64,000 nt of DNA from Maribacter aquimaris. Its GTDB lineage: Bacteria; Bacteroidota; Bacteroidia; Flavobacteriales; Flavobacteriaceae. Position numbers and translations under genes: made by a program. The notes below the pieces were generated by a model. It searched no databases. It was not told the origin of the DNA and saw nothing but the letters and a program-made list of their open reading frames with translations. The first letter of the stretch is position 1, and every line of letters begins with the position of its first letter. The stretch lies in NCBI RefSeq assembly GCF_014596745.1, contig NZ_JABTCF010000008.1:124001-188000 (forward strand). Direction: 5' to 3'. Positions 26,405 through 34,604 of the stretch are shown here, piece by piece.

Positions 26405-27671
26405 CGGTATCTTTTGTTTTTTTGCCAAAATCGGCAGGATAGGTAATGAATTTCAGTAAAAATAGGGCAGGGAGTGAGGCTAGGACCACCCAAATGAAAA
26501 AGCCGCCATATCCCAACCATTGTTGGATATAGCCACTGATCATGCCGGGCAACATCATTCCCAGCGCCATAAACCCTGTGGCAATGGCGTAATGCGATGT
26601 TTTTGATTTTCCTTCGGCGATATAGATCAAATACATTAAAAAGGCTGCAAATCCAAAACCATATCCAAATTTCTCAAAGACTACGGTTGTTGTTACTGCC
26701 ACGACATTCGTAGTTTTTGTAAATGCGAGTAGGGCATAGAGTATATTCGGGATATTGAGGGAGAGAACCATGGGCAACATCCATTTTTTTAATCCGTCAC
26801 GGGATATCAAAACTCCACCCAAAATACCACCTAATGATAAAAAAATCACCCCAACGGTTCCAAAAATGGTTCCCAGTTGTTCTGTCGAGTAGCCTAAACC
26901 TCCTTTATCTTGGGAATCCAATAAAAATGGGGCAACCATTTTTACCAGTTGTGATTCGCCTAGTCGGTATGTTAAGATAAACGTCAGGGCAATACCAATG
27001 TTTGGTTTGTTGAAGAAAGAAGAGAATACTTCCAAGAAACCCTTGGGCTTGTCCTTGGCAAAGGCCAAGGAGGATTCAAATTTTGGTGTCACGAAAAAGT
27101 TGGATAGGGTCAACGCCAACATCAAAAAGGCCGTGGCGATCATGGTCATGCTCCAAGCTTTGGTATTGTCCCCATACTTTTGTTCTAAAAAGCCCGCCAA
27201 GATAACAATGAGTCCCTCCCCAGTGACCATCGCCAAACGGTAAAAGGTACTCCGTATGCCTACAAAGAATGATTGTTTCTTTTCGGTCAACCCGATCATA
27301 TAATACCCATCGGAGGCAATATCATTGGTGGCCGAGGCAAAGGCGGCCATCCAGAAACAGGCCAGGGTGGTCATAAAGAACATTTGGGTAGGTAAGCTTA
27401 ATCCCACTCCCAATAGTGCTATGGAAATCAATAATTGCATTGCCAAAAACCATTTTCGCTTGGTGCTTTTTAAGTCAACAAATGGGCTCCATAGGGGTTT
27501 TAGCACCCATGGCAAATATAGTAAACTGGTGTAGAGTCCGATATCCTCATTACTGACCCCTAATTTTTTGTACATGATTACTGATACTGTTACGACCAGT
27601 ACATAGGGGAGTCCTTGGGTAAAATAGAGAATGGGTACCCATGCCCATGCCCACTTGTCTTTTTGTATCAT
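26397..27671 (-). CDS. AmpG-like MFS permease (muropeptide uptake)
   Basis: 424 residues with about 12 membrane segments. WVPILYFTQGLPYVLVV at the start, then LLYLPWVLKPLWSPFVDLKSTKRKW and DIASDGYYMIGL, resemble AmpG and its acetyl-CoA-transporter relatives. It probably carries GlcNAc-anhydroMurNAc or GlcNAc oligomers across the inner membrane. It sits between the GHL10 lipoprotein (11 bases upstream) and the GH3 hexosaminidase (8-base overlap) on the minus strand, with AnmK, MurQ and NagB genes nearby, which supports wall-sugar recycling. Confidence 0.84.
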   Translation of the reverse strand: MIQKDKWAWAWVPILYFTQGLPYVLVVTVSVIMYKKLGVSNEDIGLYTSLLYLPWVLKPLWSPFVDLKSTKRKWFLAMQLLISIALLGVGLSLPTQMFFMTTLACFWMAAFASATNDIASDGYYMIGLTEKKQSFFVGIRSTFYRLAMVTGEGLIVILAGFLEQKYGDNTKAWSMTMIATAFLMLALTLSNFFVTPKFESSLAFAKDKPKGFLEVFSSFFNKPNIGIALTFILTYRLGESQLVKMVAPFLLDSQDKGGLGYSTEQLGTIFGTVGVIFLSLGGILGGVLISRDGLKKWMLPMVLSLNIPNILYALLAFTKTTNVVAVTTTVVFEKFGYGFGFAAFLMYLIYIAEGKSKTSHYAIATGFMALGMMLPGMISGYIQQWLGYGGFFIWVVLASLPALFLLKFITYPADFGKKTKDTDA

Positions 27672-27682
27672 CTATATTGTAT

Positions 27683-29185
27683 TTAATTTAAACGTAGTAG
27701 CATAGGGATGCTTTCATGTCCGTATTTGTCTATAAATGTGACAGCTATTCTTTTCTTGCCCTTGAGGTCCTCTTTAGGAATGATGACACTTTCCCCGCGT
27801 TCAATGGTGGTTTTCATCAGTAATTTTTTTATGGGATAGAAGTCCTTTTTCTTTTTTCCTGTGCGGTATACGATAGCATATCGATAATCCTCTGAATTCA
27901 AAAAATTCAGTTCATAACTTTCATTATTAATCTCCATGGATTTGAATTGAATAGGGTTATCCTCCATTTTTGGGGCCAAAGGCGAAATAGGGGATAGGGC
28001 CGGGCTGGGATAGAATTTTTTCTTGAGGAGGTCTACGACATCATGATTATCGTTCATTAGGCTTTTGGCACTAAAGAAAACATTGCCTTGAACCTTGGGG
28101 TTTTTTCGCGCCAGTTTCAATTGGTTAGGGAGTTCTTTAATGTTATCCCATGCCTTATCGCTATTGTTTCGCACTTTGTAAGCCCCATTACCAATATATA
28201 GATTGGTGTTTTTGGAATTTTTCGACCACCAATCGACAATTTTGGTGTGTGACGCTACAGGGAGGTCCATACTCCAATATACTTGGGGAACTAAATAATC
28301 GATCCAACCTTGTTCCATCCAGGTAAGTGGGTCGGCATAAAGGTCCTCATAAGTCGTTTGTCCTGCCCTGGTGTCAGATCCACGTGGGTCCGTGGAATTA
28401 TTTTTCCATACCCCAAACGGACTAATACCGAATTGCACCCAAGGTTTAACCTGTTTAATGGATTTATGTACTTTCATGACCAGCGAATCGATATTGCTAC
28501 GACGCCAATCGTCCAAGGATTGATGGGGTAGTGCATATGCGGAATAGATGGTTGAATCTTTCAATGTTTCTCCCTTGATTTTGTAGGGATAGAAATAATC
28601 ATCAAAATGAACGGCATCGATATCATAATTGGAAACCAATTCGGTCATAACTTCCACCATTCTCTTTTGAACCTCAGGAAGCCCTGGGTTGTAATAGTAT
28701 TTTTTGCCGTATTTGACCATCCATTCAGGATGCAGGTTAAAATCATGGGTGGGACTCAGGATTTCAGTCTTCAAATCAAAAGTGGCCCTATAGGGATTCA
28801 ACCAGGCATGGAATTCGATTCCCCTATTGTGCGATTCATTGATCATCCATTCCAAATAATCGAAATCATTCGCAGGTGGCATGCCTTCCTTAGCGGTTAA
28901 AAACCGTGACCATGGAGCATATTCGGAAGCGTAAAATGCATCTCCGGCGGCACGCACTTGAACAATAATGGCATTGAAATTCAAGGCATCATAGAATTCG
29001 AGTATTTTCAGAAAGTCTTTTTTCTTTTTTTCGATGGAATCCGCACCATTTTTTGGCCAGTCGATATTAACCACCGTTGCTACCCATGCACCCCTGAATT
29101 CCGTTTTTGGTTGGGGTATGGGTTGTAGTATACTACAGGAAGTAGTAAGTAAGACGACAAGGAGAAAGCTTATTTTTTTGGTCAT
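27683..29185 (-). CDS. GHL10-family glycoside hydrolase-like lipoprotein
   Basis: 500 residues. Lipoprotein signal with C17 (TTSC). The GHL10 (formerly DUF187) barrel begins at EFRGAWVATVVNIDWP and includes FNAIIVQVRAAGDAFY, NRGIEFHAWLNPYRATF, VHFDDYFYP and DYLVPQVYWS; the C-terminal 110 residues form a likely beta sandwich. Such proteins are surface- or periplasm-facing and some relatives act on peptidoglycan glycan strands. It is the first gene of a minus-strand unit with the AmpG-like permease and GH3 enzyme, which fits release of wall fragments before uptake. The activity is not proven by sequence. Confidence 0.83.
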   Translation of the reverse strand: MTKKISFLLVVLLTTSCSILQPIPQPKTEFRGAWVATVVNIDWPKNGADSIEKKKKDFLKILEFYDALNFNAIIVQVRAAGDAFYASEYAPWSRFLTAKEGMPPANDFDYLEWMINESHNRGIEFHAWLNPYRATFDLKTEILSPTHDFNLHPEWMVKYGKKYYYNPGLPEVQKRMVEVMTELVSNYDIDAVHFDDYFYPYKIKGETLKDSTIYSAYALPHQSLDDWRRSNIDSLVMKVHKSIKQVKPWVQFGISPFGVWKNNSTDPRGSDTRAGQTTYEDLYADPLTWMEQGWIDYLVPQVYWSMDLPVASHTKIVDWWSKNSKNTNLYIGNGAYKVRNNSDKAWDNIKELPNQLKLARKNPKVQGNVFFSAKSLMNDNHDVVDLLKKKFYPSPALSPISPLAPKMEDNPIQFKSMEINNESYELNFLNSEDYRYAIVYRTGKKKKDFYPIKKLLMKTTIERGESVIIPKEDLKGKKRIAVTFIDKYGHESIPMLLRLN

Positions 29186-29196
29186 TTGGGTAAAAA

Positions 29197-29226
29197 AAAG
29201 GCCTATTTATACTAAAATAGGCCTTT
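29197..29226 (-). terminator. Terminator after nagB
   Basis: A 12-pair stem (AAAGGCCTATTT with AAATAGGCCTTT) around a six-base loop, followed on the minus strand by an eight-T run. It is 23 bases past the nagB stop and just before the GHL10 start, so it splits nagB from the GHL10-permease-GH3 unit. Confidence 0.88.
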
Positions 29227-29248
29227 ATGAGCTATTACTTACATAATT

Positions 29249-31177
29249 TTAATCCATTTTATATCGAACAAAAGCTTCAATGGCTGCATAATCGGCTAAA
29301 CCAAGGGCTTTGTATTTGGCAGCTGTGTGCTTATTTCTTTCTTCTGCCCGCATCCAGAACTCCCTAGAGTCGTCGCCTTGGAACATAACCCCATCCTTTT
29401 GGGATTGGTGGCAGAAAATAGCATATCGTTTTTTCAATACCTGATCTGGACTCATCGGTACTGCCATTTCAATTTCATTGATGTCCCACTCATGCCAAGC
29501 TCCCCGGTATAACCACATCCAGCAATCTTTCATAAAAGATTCCTCTTTAAGTCTTTTCAAGGCTTCGAAAATCGCATCCAAACAAACTTTGTGTGTGCCA
29601 TGGGGATCTGCCAAGTCACCTGCTGCAAAGATTTGATGGGGCTTAATCTCATTGATCAGGTCCACTACAATATCAATATCCGCATTGGACAGGTTGTTTT
29701 TCTTGATGGTTCCTGTTTCGTAAAATGGCAAATTCAAGAAATGCACATGTGAATCATCAAGACCTAAATAACGCGTGGCGCCATAGGATTCAGATCGTCT
29801 TATCGCTCCTTTCAAGGTTCGGACCTCTAAGGCATCAAAAGTATTTTCATCCTTGTTTAAGATGGCTTCAATAATATTTTCTGATTCTTTGGAAGGGGTT
29901 ATTGTATTTGCTATTTCCGCAAATTTCAATGCTTCCTTGTCAGAAACGGCGATATTACCAGAGGTTTGATAGGCAACGTGTACATCGTGCCCCTGTTCTA
30001 CCAAACGATCGAAAGTTCCGCCCATCGAAATAACATCATCATCGGGGTGCGGACTGAATATAATAACGCGCTTTTTCGCAGGTTCGGCCCTTTCTGGCCT
30101 ACTTGAGTCATCAGCATGGGGTTTTCCGCCTGGCCAACCCGTAATGGTATGTTGTAGCTTGTTGAACATTTTAATGTTCAGGTCATAGGAGTCTTCCAAG
30201 GACAAAAGATCTGACATTCCATTGTCATTATAATCCTTATCGGTTAAGCTTAAAATGGATTTACCAGTTTTAGCGCATAACCATACGATGGCCTTGGAGG
30301 TAAGTTCTTCGGTCCACTCGCATGACCCAACAAGCCATGGTGTTTTGTTTCTTGTTAGTTCGCTACCGGCACCTTTATCAAGGACAAAGGTTGCATTGTT
30401 GTGCTCTTGAAGATAGGTCGCTGGTACATGCGATGAAATTTCACCTTCAATAGTTTTTTTAATGATTTTGGCCTTGTTGTTACCCCATCCGAGTAGTACG
30501 ATTCTTTTTGCACTCCTGACAGTGGCTATACCCATTGTTATCGCCTTTCGAGGAACATTATCGATGCCCAAAAAGGACGGTGCGGCATCAACCCTGGTTA
30601 TATGGTCCAATGTAATGATGCGGGTTCCTGAATTATAATGGGATCCCGGCTCATTGAATCCGATATGTCCGGTTCGGCCTATTCCCAGTAATTGGAAATC
30701 GATTCCGCCATGATCCTTTATCTTTTTTTCATATGATAAACAGTATTCCACTACATCTTCTTGGGGAATACTACCATCAGGGATGTTAATGTTTTCTTCG
30801 GGAATATCGACATGATTGAACAAATGCTCATGCATAAAGTAATAATAACTCTGCATATTGCCCTTGTCCATTGGCAGATATTCATCAAGGTTAAAGGTGA
30901 TGACATTGGAGAAGCTCAACCCTTCTTCCTTGTGCATACGAACAAGTTCTTCGTAAACCTTAATCGGGGAGGACCCTGTTGCAAGACCTAGGACACAATT
31001 TTGCCCCAAAGCTTGTTTTTTTCGAATCAAATCCGCTATTTCCTGTGCTACTTGTACGGAAGCCACATTTGAATCCTCGAAAATTACATTGTGTATTTTC
31101 TCAAAACGGGTTTCTTCAAATTGACCTACAGGTTTGTGACTGATGTCTTTTGTCATTTTTGCAATTAGTGTGCTCAT
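29249..31177 (-). CDS. nagB: Glucosamine-6-phosphate deaminase fused to LmbE/PIG-L deacetylase domain
   Basis: 642 residues in two enzyme domains. Residues about 25-300 are NagB: GLATGSSPIKVYEEL, NLDEYLPM with the proton-shuttling D98, and LGIGRTGHIGFNEPGS; all active-site motifs are intact. Residues about 368-640 are an LmbE/PIG-L metal-dependent N-deacetylase: HPDDDVISMGG (377-387) and the second metal ligand set HGTH (526-529). NagB turns GlcN-6-P into fructose-6-P and ammonia; PIG-L members remove acetyl from GlcNAc groups. The fused domain could supply the GlcNAc-6-P deacetylation normally done by NagA, which is missing here (inference). Divergent from its probable regulator across paired tandem-repeat operators. 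Confidence 0.9.
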   Translation of the reverse strand: MSTLIAKMTKDISHKPVGQFEETRFEKIHNVIFEDSNVASVQVAQEIADLIRKKQALGQNCVLGLATGSSPIKVYEELVRMHKEEGLSFSNVITFNLDEYLPMDKGNMQSYYYFMHEHLFNHVDIPEENINIPDGSIPQEDVVEYCLSYEKKIKDHGGIDFQLLGIGRTGHIGFNEPGSHYNSGTRIITLDHITRVDAAPSFLGIDNVPRKAITMGIATVRSAKRIVLLGWGNNKAKIIKKTIEGEISSHVPATYLQEHNNATFVLDKGAGSELTRNKTPWLVGSCEWTEELTSKAIVWLCAKTGKSILSLTDKDYNDNGMSDLLSLEDSYDLNIKMFNKLQHTITGWPGGKPHADDSSRPERAEPAKKRVIIFSPHPDDDVISMGGTFDRLVEQGHDVHVAYQTSGNIAVSDKEALKFAEIANTITPSKESENIIEAILNKDENTFDALEVRTLKGAIRRSESYGATRYLGLDDSHVHFLNLPFYETGTIKKNNLSNADIDIVVDLINEIKPHQIFAAGDLADPHGTHKVCLDAIFEALKRLKEESFMKDCWMWLYRGAWHEWDINEIEMAVPMSPDQVLKKRYAIFCHQSQKDGVMFQGDDSREFWMRAEERNKHTAAKYKALGLADYAAIEAFVRYKMD

Positions 31178-31203
31178 GGGCTGTTCTTAAATTGATTGTA
31201 GGG

Positions 31204-31211
31204 CAAAGATA
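31204..31211 (-). promoter_or_regulatory. Candidate -7 box of nagB
   Basis: Minus strand TATCTTTG, an exact TAnnTTTG match, 26 bases before the nagB ATG. The tandem-repeat operator begins 18 bases upstream, over the expected -33 position. Confidence 0.6.
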
Positions 31212-31229
31212 GGTGATCTGTTTATTATA

Positions 31230-31250
31230 TTGCCGTTTTTTGCCGTTTTT
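31230..31250. promoter_or_regulatory. Tandem-repeat operator, nagB side
   Basis: Two copies of TGCCGTTTTT in direct tandem (31231-31240 and 31241-31250). It is the inverse complement of the site at 31299-31318 and overlaps the -33 region of the nagB promoter. A DeoR-type protein binding short direct repeats would repress from here. Confidence 0.7.
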
Positions 31251-31298
31251 TTTGCGACTTTGTGCTGCAAAATTTTACATATTGAATTAGTCTTTGTG

Positions 31299-31318
31299 AA
31301 AACGGTATAAAACGGCAA
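31299..31318. promoter_or_regulatory. Tandem-repeat operator, regulator side
   Basis: AAAACGGTAT AAAACGGCAA: AAAACGG repeated with a 10-base period, the mirror of the nagB-side site. It overlaps the -33 region of the regulator gene's own promoter, fitting autoregulation. Confidence 0.7.
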
Positions 31319-31331
31319 TGAATAGTTTTCT

Positions 31332-31339
31332 TATCTTTG
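31332..31339 (+). promoter_or_regulatory. Candidate -7 box of the DeoR-type regulator gene
   Basis: TATCTTTG on the plus strand, exact TAnnTTTG match, 19 bases before the ATG at 31359 and 13 bases after the operator. Confidence 0.6.
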
Positions 31340-31358
31340 CGGAATTAAGTACAAAAAT

Positions 31359-32108
31359 ATGTTGAAAGAAGAACGTCATCAGGCAATATTGTCCCAAGTT
31401 GAATTGCATAATCGGGTCTTACTTACCGATATAGCTGAAAAGTTGGATGTTTCTATAGATACGGCACGAAGGGATGTTAAAGAATTGGATCAAGTGAATA
31501 AATTGCGGAAAGTCCATGGCGGGGCCATTTCCCTTGGATTCACAACCAATAGTACCAGGAACAATAACATCTACGCGCTTCCCCAAAAAATAACCATAGC
31601 GGAAAAGGCAGCTTCCTTGATTAAGAATGAAGGGGTTATCTTCATCGATGGTGGTACCACTTGTATGGAATTGGCCCGTATAATTCCGCCAGAATTGAAA
31701 TTGACCTGTTTTACCTTGAGTTTACCTGTGGCCATGGAATTGAATACCAAACCCAATGTGGATGTTATTTTCATTGGGGGGAAGATTTCTAAGGATGCGC
31801 AGATTGCTATAGGGGCGAACGCTACCCATGCTTTATCGGAAATCAGGGTTGATTACGGTTTTATAGGAACGGGTTATGTTGATGCCATTGAGGGTTTAAC
31901 CGATTTTGATTGGGATGTGGTACAATTGAAAAAGGCTGTGATAAAGGCCTCCAAAAAAACGATACTTTTGAGCATATCCCAAAAGTTGAATTCGAGACAT
32001 CGTTATAAAACTTGTGATATGAATGCAATCGATACAATGATTACTGAGTTATCACCGGATGATGACAAATTAAAACTTTTTAGAAATAACCAAGTACACC
32101 TTATTTGA
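31359..32108 (+). CDS. DeoR/GlpR-family transcriptional regulator
   Basis: 249 residues. The N-terminal winged HTH (about 5-58) has the DeoR signature LLTDIAEKLDVSIDTARRD followed by LRKVHGGA; the C-terminal DeoRC sensor domain (about 75-230) has IFIDGGTTCMELARIIP and GFIGTGYVDAIEGLTDFD, the sugar-phosphate-binding fold. It likely represses nagB and itself, and perhaps murQ, by binding the two tandem-repeat sites in the divergent region, and responds to an amino-sugar phosphate (inference). Six bases separate its TGA from the chosen murQ ATG, so regulator and murQ form one operon. Confidence 0.9.
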   Translation: MLKEERHQAILSQVELHNRVLLTDIAEKLDVSIDTARRDVKELDQVNKLRKVHGGAISLGFTTNSTRNNNIYALPQKITIAEKAASLIKNEGVIFIDGGTTCMELARIIPPELKLTCFTLSLPVAMELNTKPNVDVIFIGGKISKDAQIAIGANATHALSEIRVDYGFIGTGYVDAIEGLTDFDWDVVQLKKAVIKASKKTILLSISQKLNSRHRYKTCDMNAIDTMITELSPDDDKLKLFRNNQVHLI

Positions 32109-32113
32109 TACTT

Positions 32114-32926
32114 ATGGAATATAAGAAAATTACCGAAACACCTTCTAATTATGATCGTTTAGAGGAGATGAGCACTTCCTCGATACTTGAGAAGATCAAT
32201 AACGAGGACAAAAAAGTGGCCTACGCAGTGGAAGCTGTTATTCCGCAGGTCACAAAACTGGTCGACGCATTGGCGGAACGATTTGATAAAGGGGGGCGCT
32301 TGTTTTACATAGGGGCTGGGACCAGTGGAAGACTGGGAATCTTGGATGCCTCCGAAATACCCCCAACTTTTGGTATGCCGCATGAACGGGTAATTGGATT
32401 GATTGCTGGTGGGGATATAGCCATAAGAAAGGCCGTTGAAAATGCGGAGGATGATATAGATCAAGCGTGGTTGGATTTACAAAAATATGGTGTTAATGAG
32501 CACGATGTGATTGTTGGTATTGCCGCATCAGGTACCACACCTTATGTCATCGGTGGTTTAAACGCAGCTAAAAAGAATGGCTTGCTTACCGCAGGGATTA
32601 CGAATAATCCGGGATCCCCATTGGCTGTTGTTGCGGATATTCCCATCGAGGTTAATGTAGGGGCTGAATTTGTAACCGGTAGTACACGTATGAAAAGTGG
32701 TACTTCCCAGAAACTGGTTTTGAATATGATAACCACCGCCCTTATGATTAAGATAGGTCGTGTAAAGGGTAATAAAATGGTGAATATGCAATTGACCAAT
32801 ACCAAACTGGTAGACCGGGGTACAAGATATTTGGTAGAAGATCTGGGCATCGATTATGATGCAGCGGAAATGTTACTTAAAAAACATGGTTCTGTCAAAA
32901 AGGCCCTTGATGCCGAAAGATCATAA
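32114..32926 (+). CDS. murQ: N-acetylmuramic acid 6-phosphate etherase
   Basis: 270 residues from ATG 32114 (MEYKKITETPSNYDRLEEM); a TTG nine bases up overlaps the regulator's stop and is less likely. SIS-fold enzyme with IGAGTSGRLGILDASEIPPTFG (about 63-84, shown in part), IAGGDIAIRKAVENAEDD and the ending GSTRMKSGTSQKLVLNM, all MurQ hallmarks. It cleaves MurNAc-6-P to GlcNAc-6-P and lactate in the cytoplasm, directly after AnmK. It is co-transcribed with the DeoR-type regulator and converges on the cytochrome gene with only five bases between stop codons. Confidence 0.94.
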   Translation: MEYKKITETPSNYDRLEEMSTSSILEKINNEDKKVAYAVEAVIPQVTKLVDALAERFDKGGRLFYIGAGTSGRLGILDASEIPPTFGMPHERVIGLIAGGDIAIRKAVENAEDDIDQAWLDLQKYGVNEHDVIVGIAASGTTPYVIGGLNAAKKNGLLTAGITNNPGSPLAVVADIPIEVNVGAEFVTGSTRMKSGTSQKLVLNMITTALMIKIGRVKGNKMVNMQLTNTKLVDRGTRYLVEDLGIDYDAAEMLLKKHGSVKKALDAERS

Positions 32927-32931
32927 CGGGA

Positions 32932-33333
32932 TTATTCGGAAATAGCAGCTACCTCTTCAACGGTTACGGGATCGTTCGAGGAATTGCCCCATGAATTCAA
33001 AATATAATTCATGACATCGGCGATTTCCCCATCGTCCAATCCCATTGGGGCCATTGCACTGCTATAAGTAATACCGTTTACGATCATTTCGCCTTCATTA
33101 CCGTATTTTACCCCTTTGATACTTGCTGTTCTATTTTTTATTAAATAGTCGGATTTAGCCAATGGGGGGAAAGCAAAGGGAACCCCTTCACCACTAGGCA
33201 AATGACAGGTGATACAGAAATCATCGTATATGGCACTTCCCCTTTGAATGCTGGATAGTAATTCGGGATTCTGCCCCATTGCATTGGCTGCACCCAAAAG
33301 CAGGGGCAAGAATAATAGGATTGTTTTCTTCAT
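32932..33333 (-). CDS. Secreted c-type cytochrome
   Basis: 133 residues with a signal peptide (cleavage near NAMGQ) and one haem site CITCH (C40, C43, H44). Methionines in SSAMAPMG (about 94-97) can provide the second iron ligand. A small class I cytochrome c of the periplasm. It directly follows the sugar dehydrogenase gene (seven bases), so it is the likely electron acceptor of that enzyme. Confidence 0.9.
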   Translation of the reverse strand: MKKTILLFLPLLLGAANAMGQNPELLSSIQRGSAIYDDFCITCHLPSGEGVPFAFPPLAKSDYLIKNRTASIKGVKYGNEGEMIVNGITYSSAMAPMGLDDGEIADVMNYILNSWGNSSNDPVTVEEVAAISE

Positions 33334-33340
33334 TTTGCAG

Positions 33341-34462
33341 TTACGATTTAGGAATTAGCCTATAAATGCCTTTTCCCTCAATGGCGACATATATCAAGCC
33401 ATCCGGTCCTTGACGCACATCACGGACCCTCCCCATGTTTTCCAGTAACTTTTCGCGATTCGTGACTTTTGTTCCGTCCAAGGTCAAGCGTTCCAAATAT
33501 TGAAAAGATAACGAACCTACCAATAAACTACCTTTCCAGCCCTTGTATTTGTCGGAGGTCACAAAGGCCATTCCACTTGGTGCTATTGATGGAACCCAAT
33601 AGTGAATGGGCTGTTCCATGCCTTCCATTTCGGTTTTGTCGGTAATGGGAGTTCCACTATAATTGATACCATAGGTTATAATAGGCCAACCATAATTCGC
33701 GCCTTTCTTGATAATATTGATTTCATCACCACCGCGAGGGCCATGTTCGTGATCCCATATAGCTCCTGTTTCCGGGTTTTTTACCAATCCTTGGGGGTTT
33801 CGATGTCCGTAACTATAAATTGCTGTTTTTGCATTTTCCTCACCCATGAATGGGTTGTCTTCAGGAATACTGCCATCATCATTCAGTCTGTAGATTTTCC
33901 CTCCGTCCCGGGTGATGTCCTGCGGATTTTCATCCCGGGCACCACGTTCCCCAATGGAGAAATATAGGTATCCATCATTATCAAATGCAATACGGGAACC
34001 AAAATGTTGCCCTTTTGTAGTGTTTGGACTGGCTTTGTATAGTAATTCGTTGTCATACAATGAGTTGTCTTTTAATCTGGCACGCATCAAGGCAGTATGT
34101 CCTCCTTTTTCATTTCCTTCTTCAGAGGCATAGGTGATATATATCCAACCGTTGTCCTGATAGTTCGGATGTAAGAAAACGTCCATTAATCCTCCTTGGC
34201 CTCTTGCATACACTTTGGGTGTATTGGCTATAGTTGCTTTTTTTCCATCTTTAAAATGGATTAGGCTTCCTGATTTTTCGGTAATCAACATACTCCCATC
34301 AGGAAGAAACGCCATTGCCCATGGAATTTGTAGTCCGTCTACCAGCAGTTCTTCGGAAAAAGGAATATCGCTGGGTGTATTTGCTTTATTTTCAGCATCC
34401 TGGGCGCATGAGTAATTTAGCGTTACAACGAATAAATAGAGATATACTATACTATATTTCAT
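33341..34462 (-). CDS. PQQ-dependent sugar dehydrogenase (soluble GDH-like)
   Basis: 373 residues of the GSDH six-bladed beta propeller. An N-terminal signal ends near C19 (NYSC), possibly a lipoprotein. Family blades include GLQIPWAMAFLPDGSMLITEKSG, GQGGLMDVFLHPNY, GQHFGSRIAFDNDGYLYFSIGERG, YGHRNPQGLVKNPETGAIWDHEHGP (quoted in part; H and R here line the PQQ site) and VRDVRQGPDGLIYVAIEG. It would oxidise aldoses at the periplasm or cell surface and pass electrons to the cytochrome c encoded next. Actual substrate is unknown; relatives also act on other sugars. Confidence 0.88.
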   Translation of the reverse strand: MKYSIVYLYLFVVTLNYSCAQDAENKANTPSDIPFSEELLVDGLQIPWAMAFLPDGSMLITEKSGSLIHFKDGKKATIANTPKVYARGQGGLMDVFLHPNYQDNGWIYITYASEEGNEKGGHTALMRARLKDNSLYDNELLYKASPNTTKGQHFGSRIAFDNDGYLYFSIGERGARDENPQDITRDGGKIYRLNDDGSIPEDNPFMGEENAKTAIYSYGHRNPQGLVKNPETGAIWDHEHGPRGGDEINIIKKGANYGWPIITYGINYSGTPITDKTEMEGMEQPIHYWVPSIAPSGMAFVTSDKYKGWKGSLLVGSLSFQYLERLTLDGTKVTNREKLLENMGRVRDVRQGPDGLIYVAIEGKGIYRLIPKS

Positions 34463-34507
34463 AATTTGACGTTAAAATTAAATATTATATGAAAGCCACC
34501 TTTGGCC

Positions 34508-34515
34508 TAAAGATA
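34508..34515 (-). promoter_or_regulatory. Candidate -7 box of the sugar dehydrogenase-cytochrome operon
   Basis: Minus strand TATCTTTA, one base off TAnnTTTG, 46 bases before the dehydrogenase start. No -33 partner is clear. Confidence 0.3.
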
Positions 34516-34604
34516 AATAGAAATATATAAGTTTAAATAAATACGCTAAAGAATATACTTTAATCCCCAATTCAAGGATATTCTTGCCAAAACTGACTTA
34601 ACCT

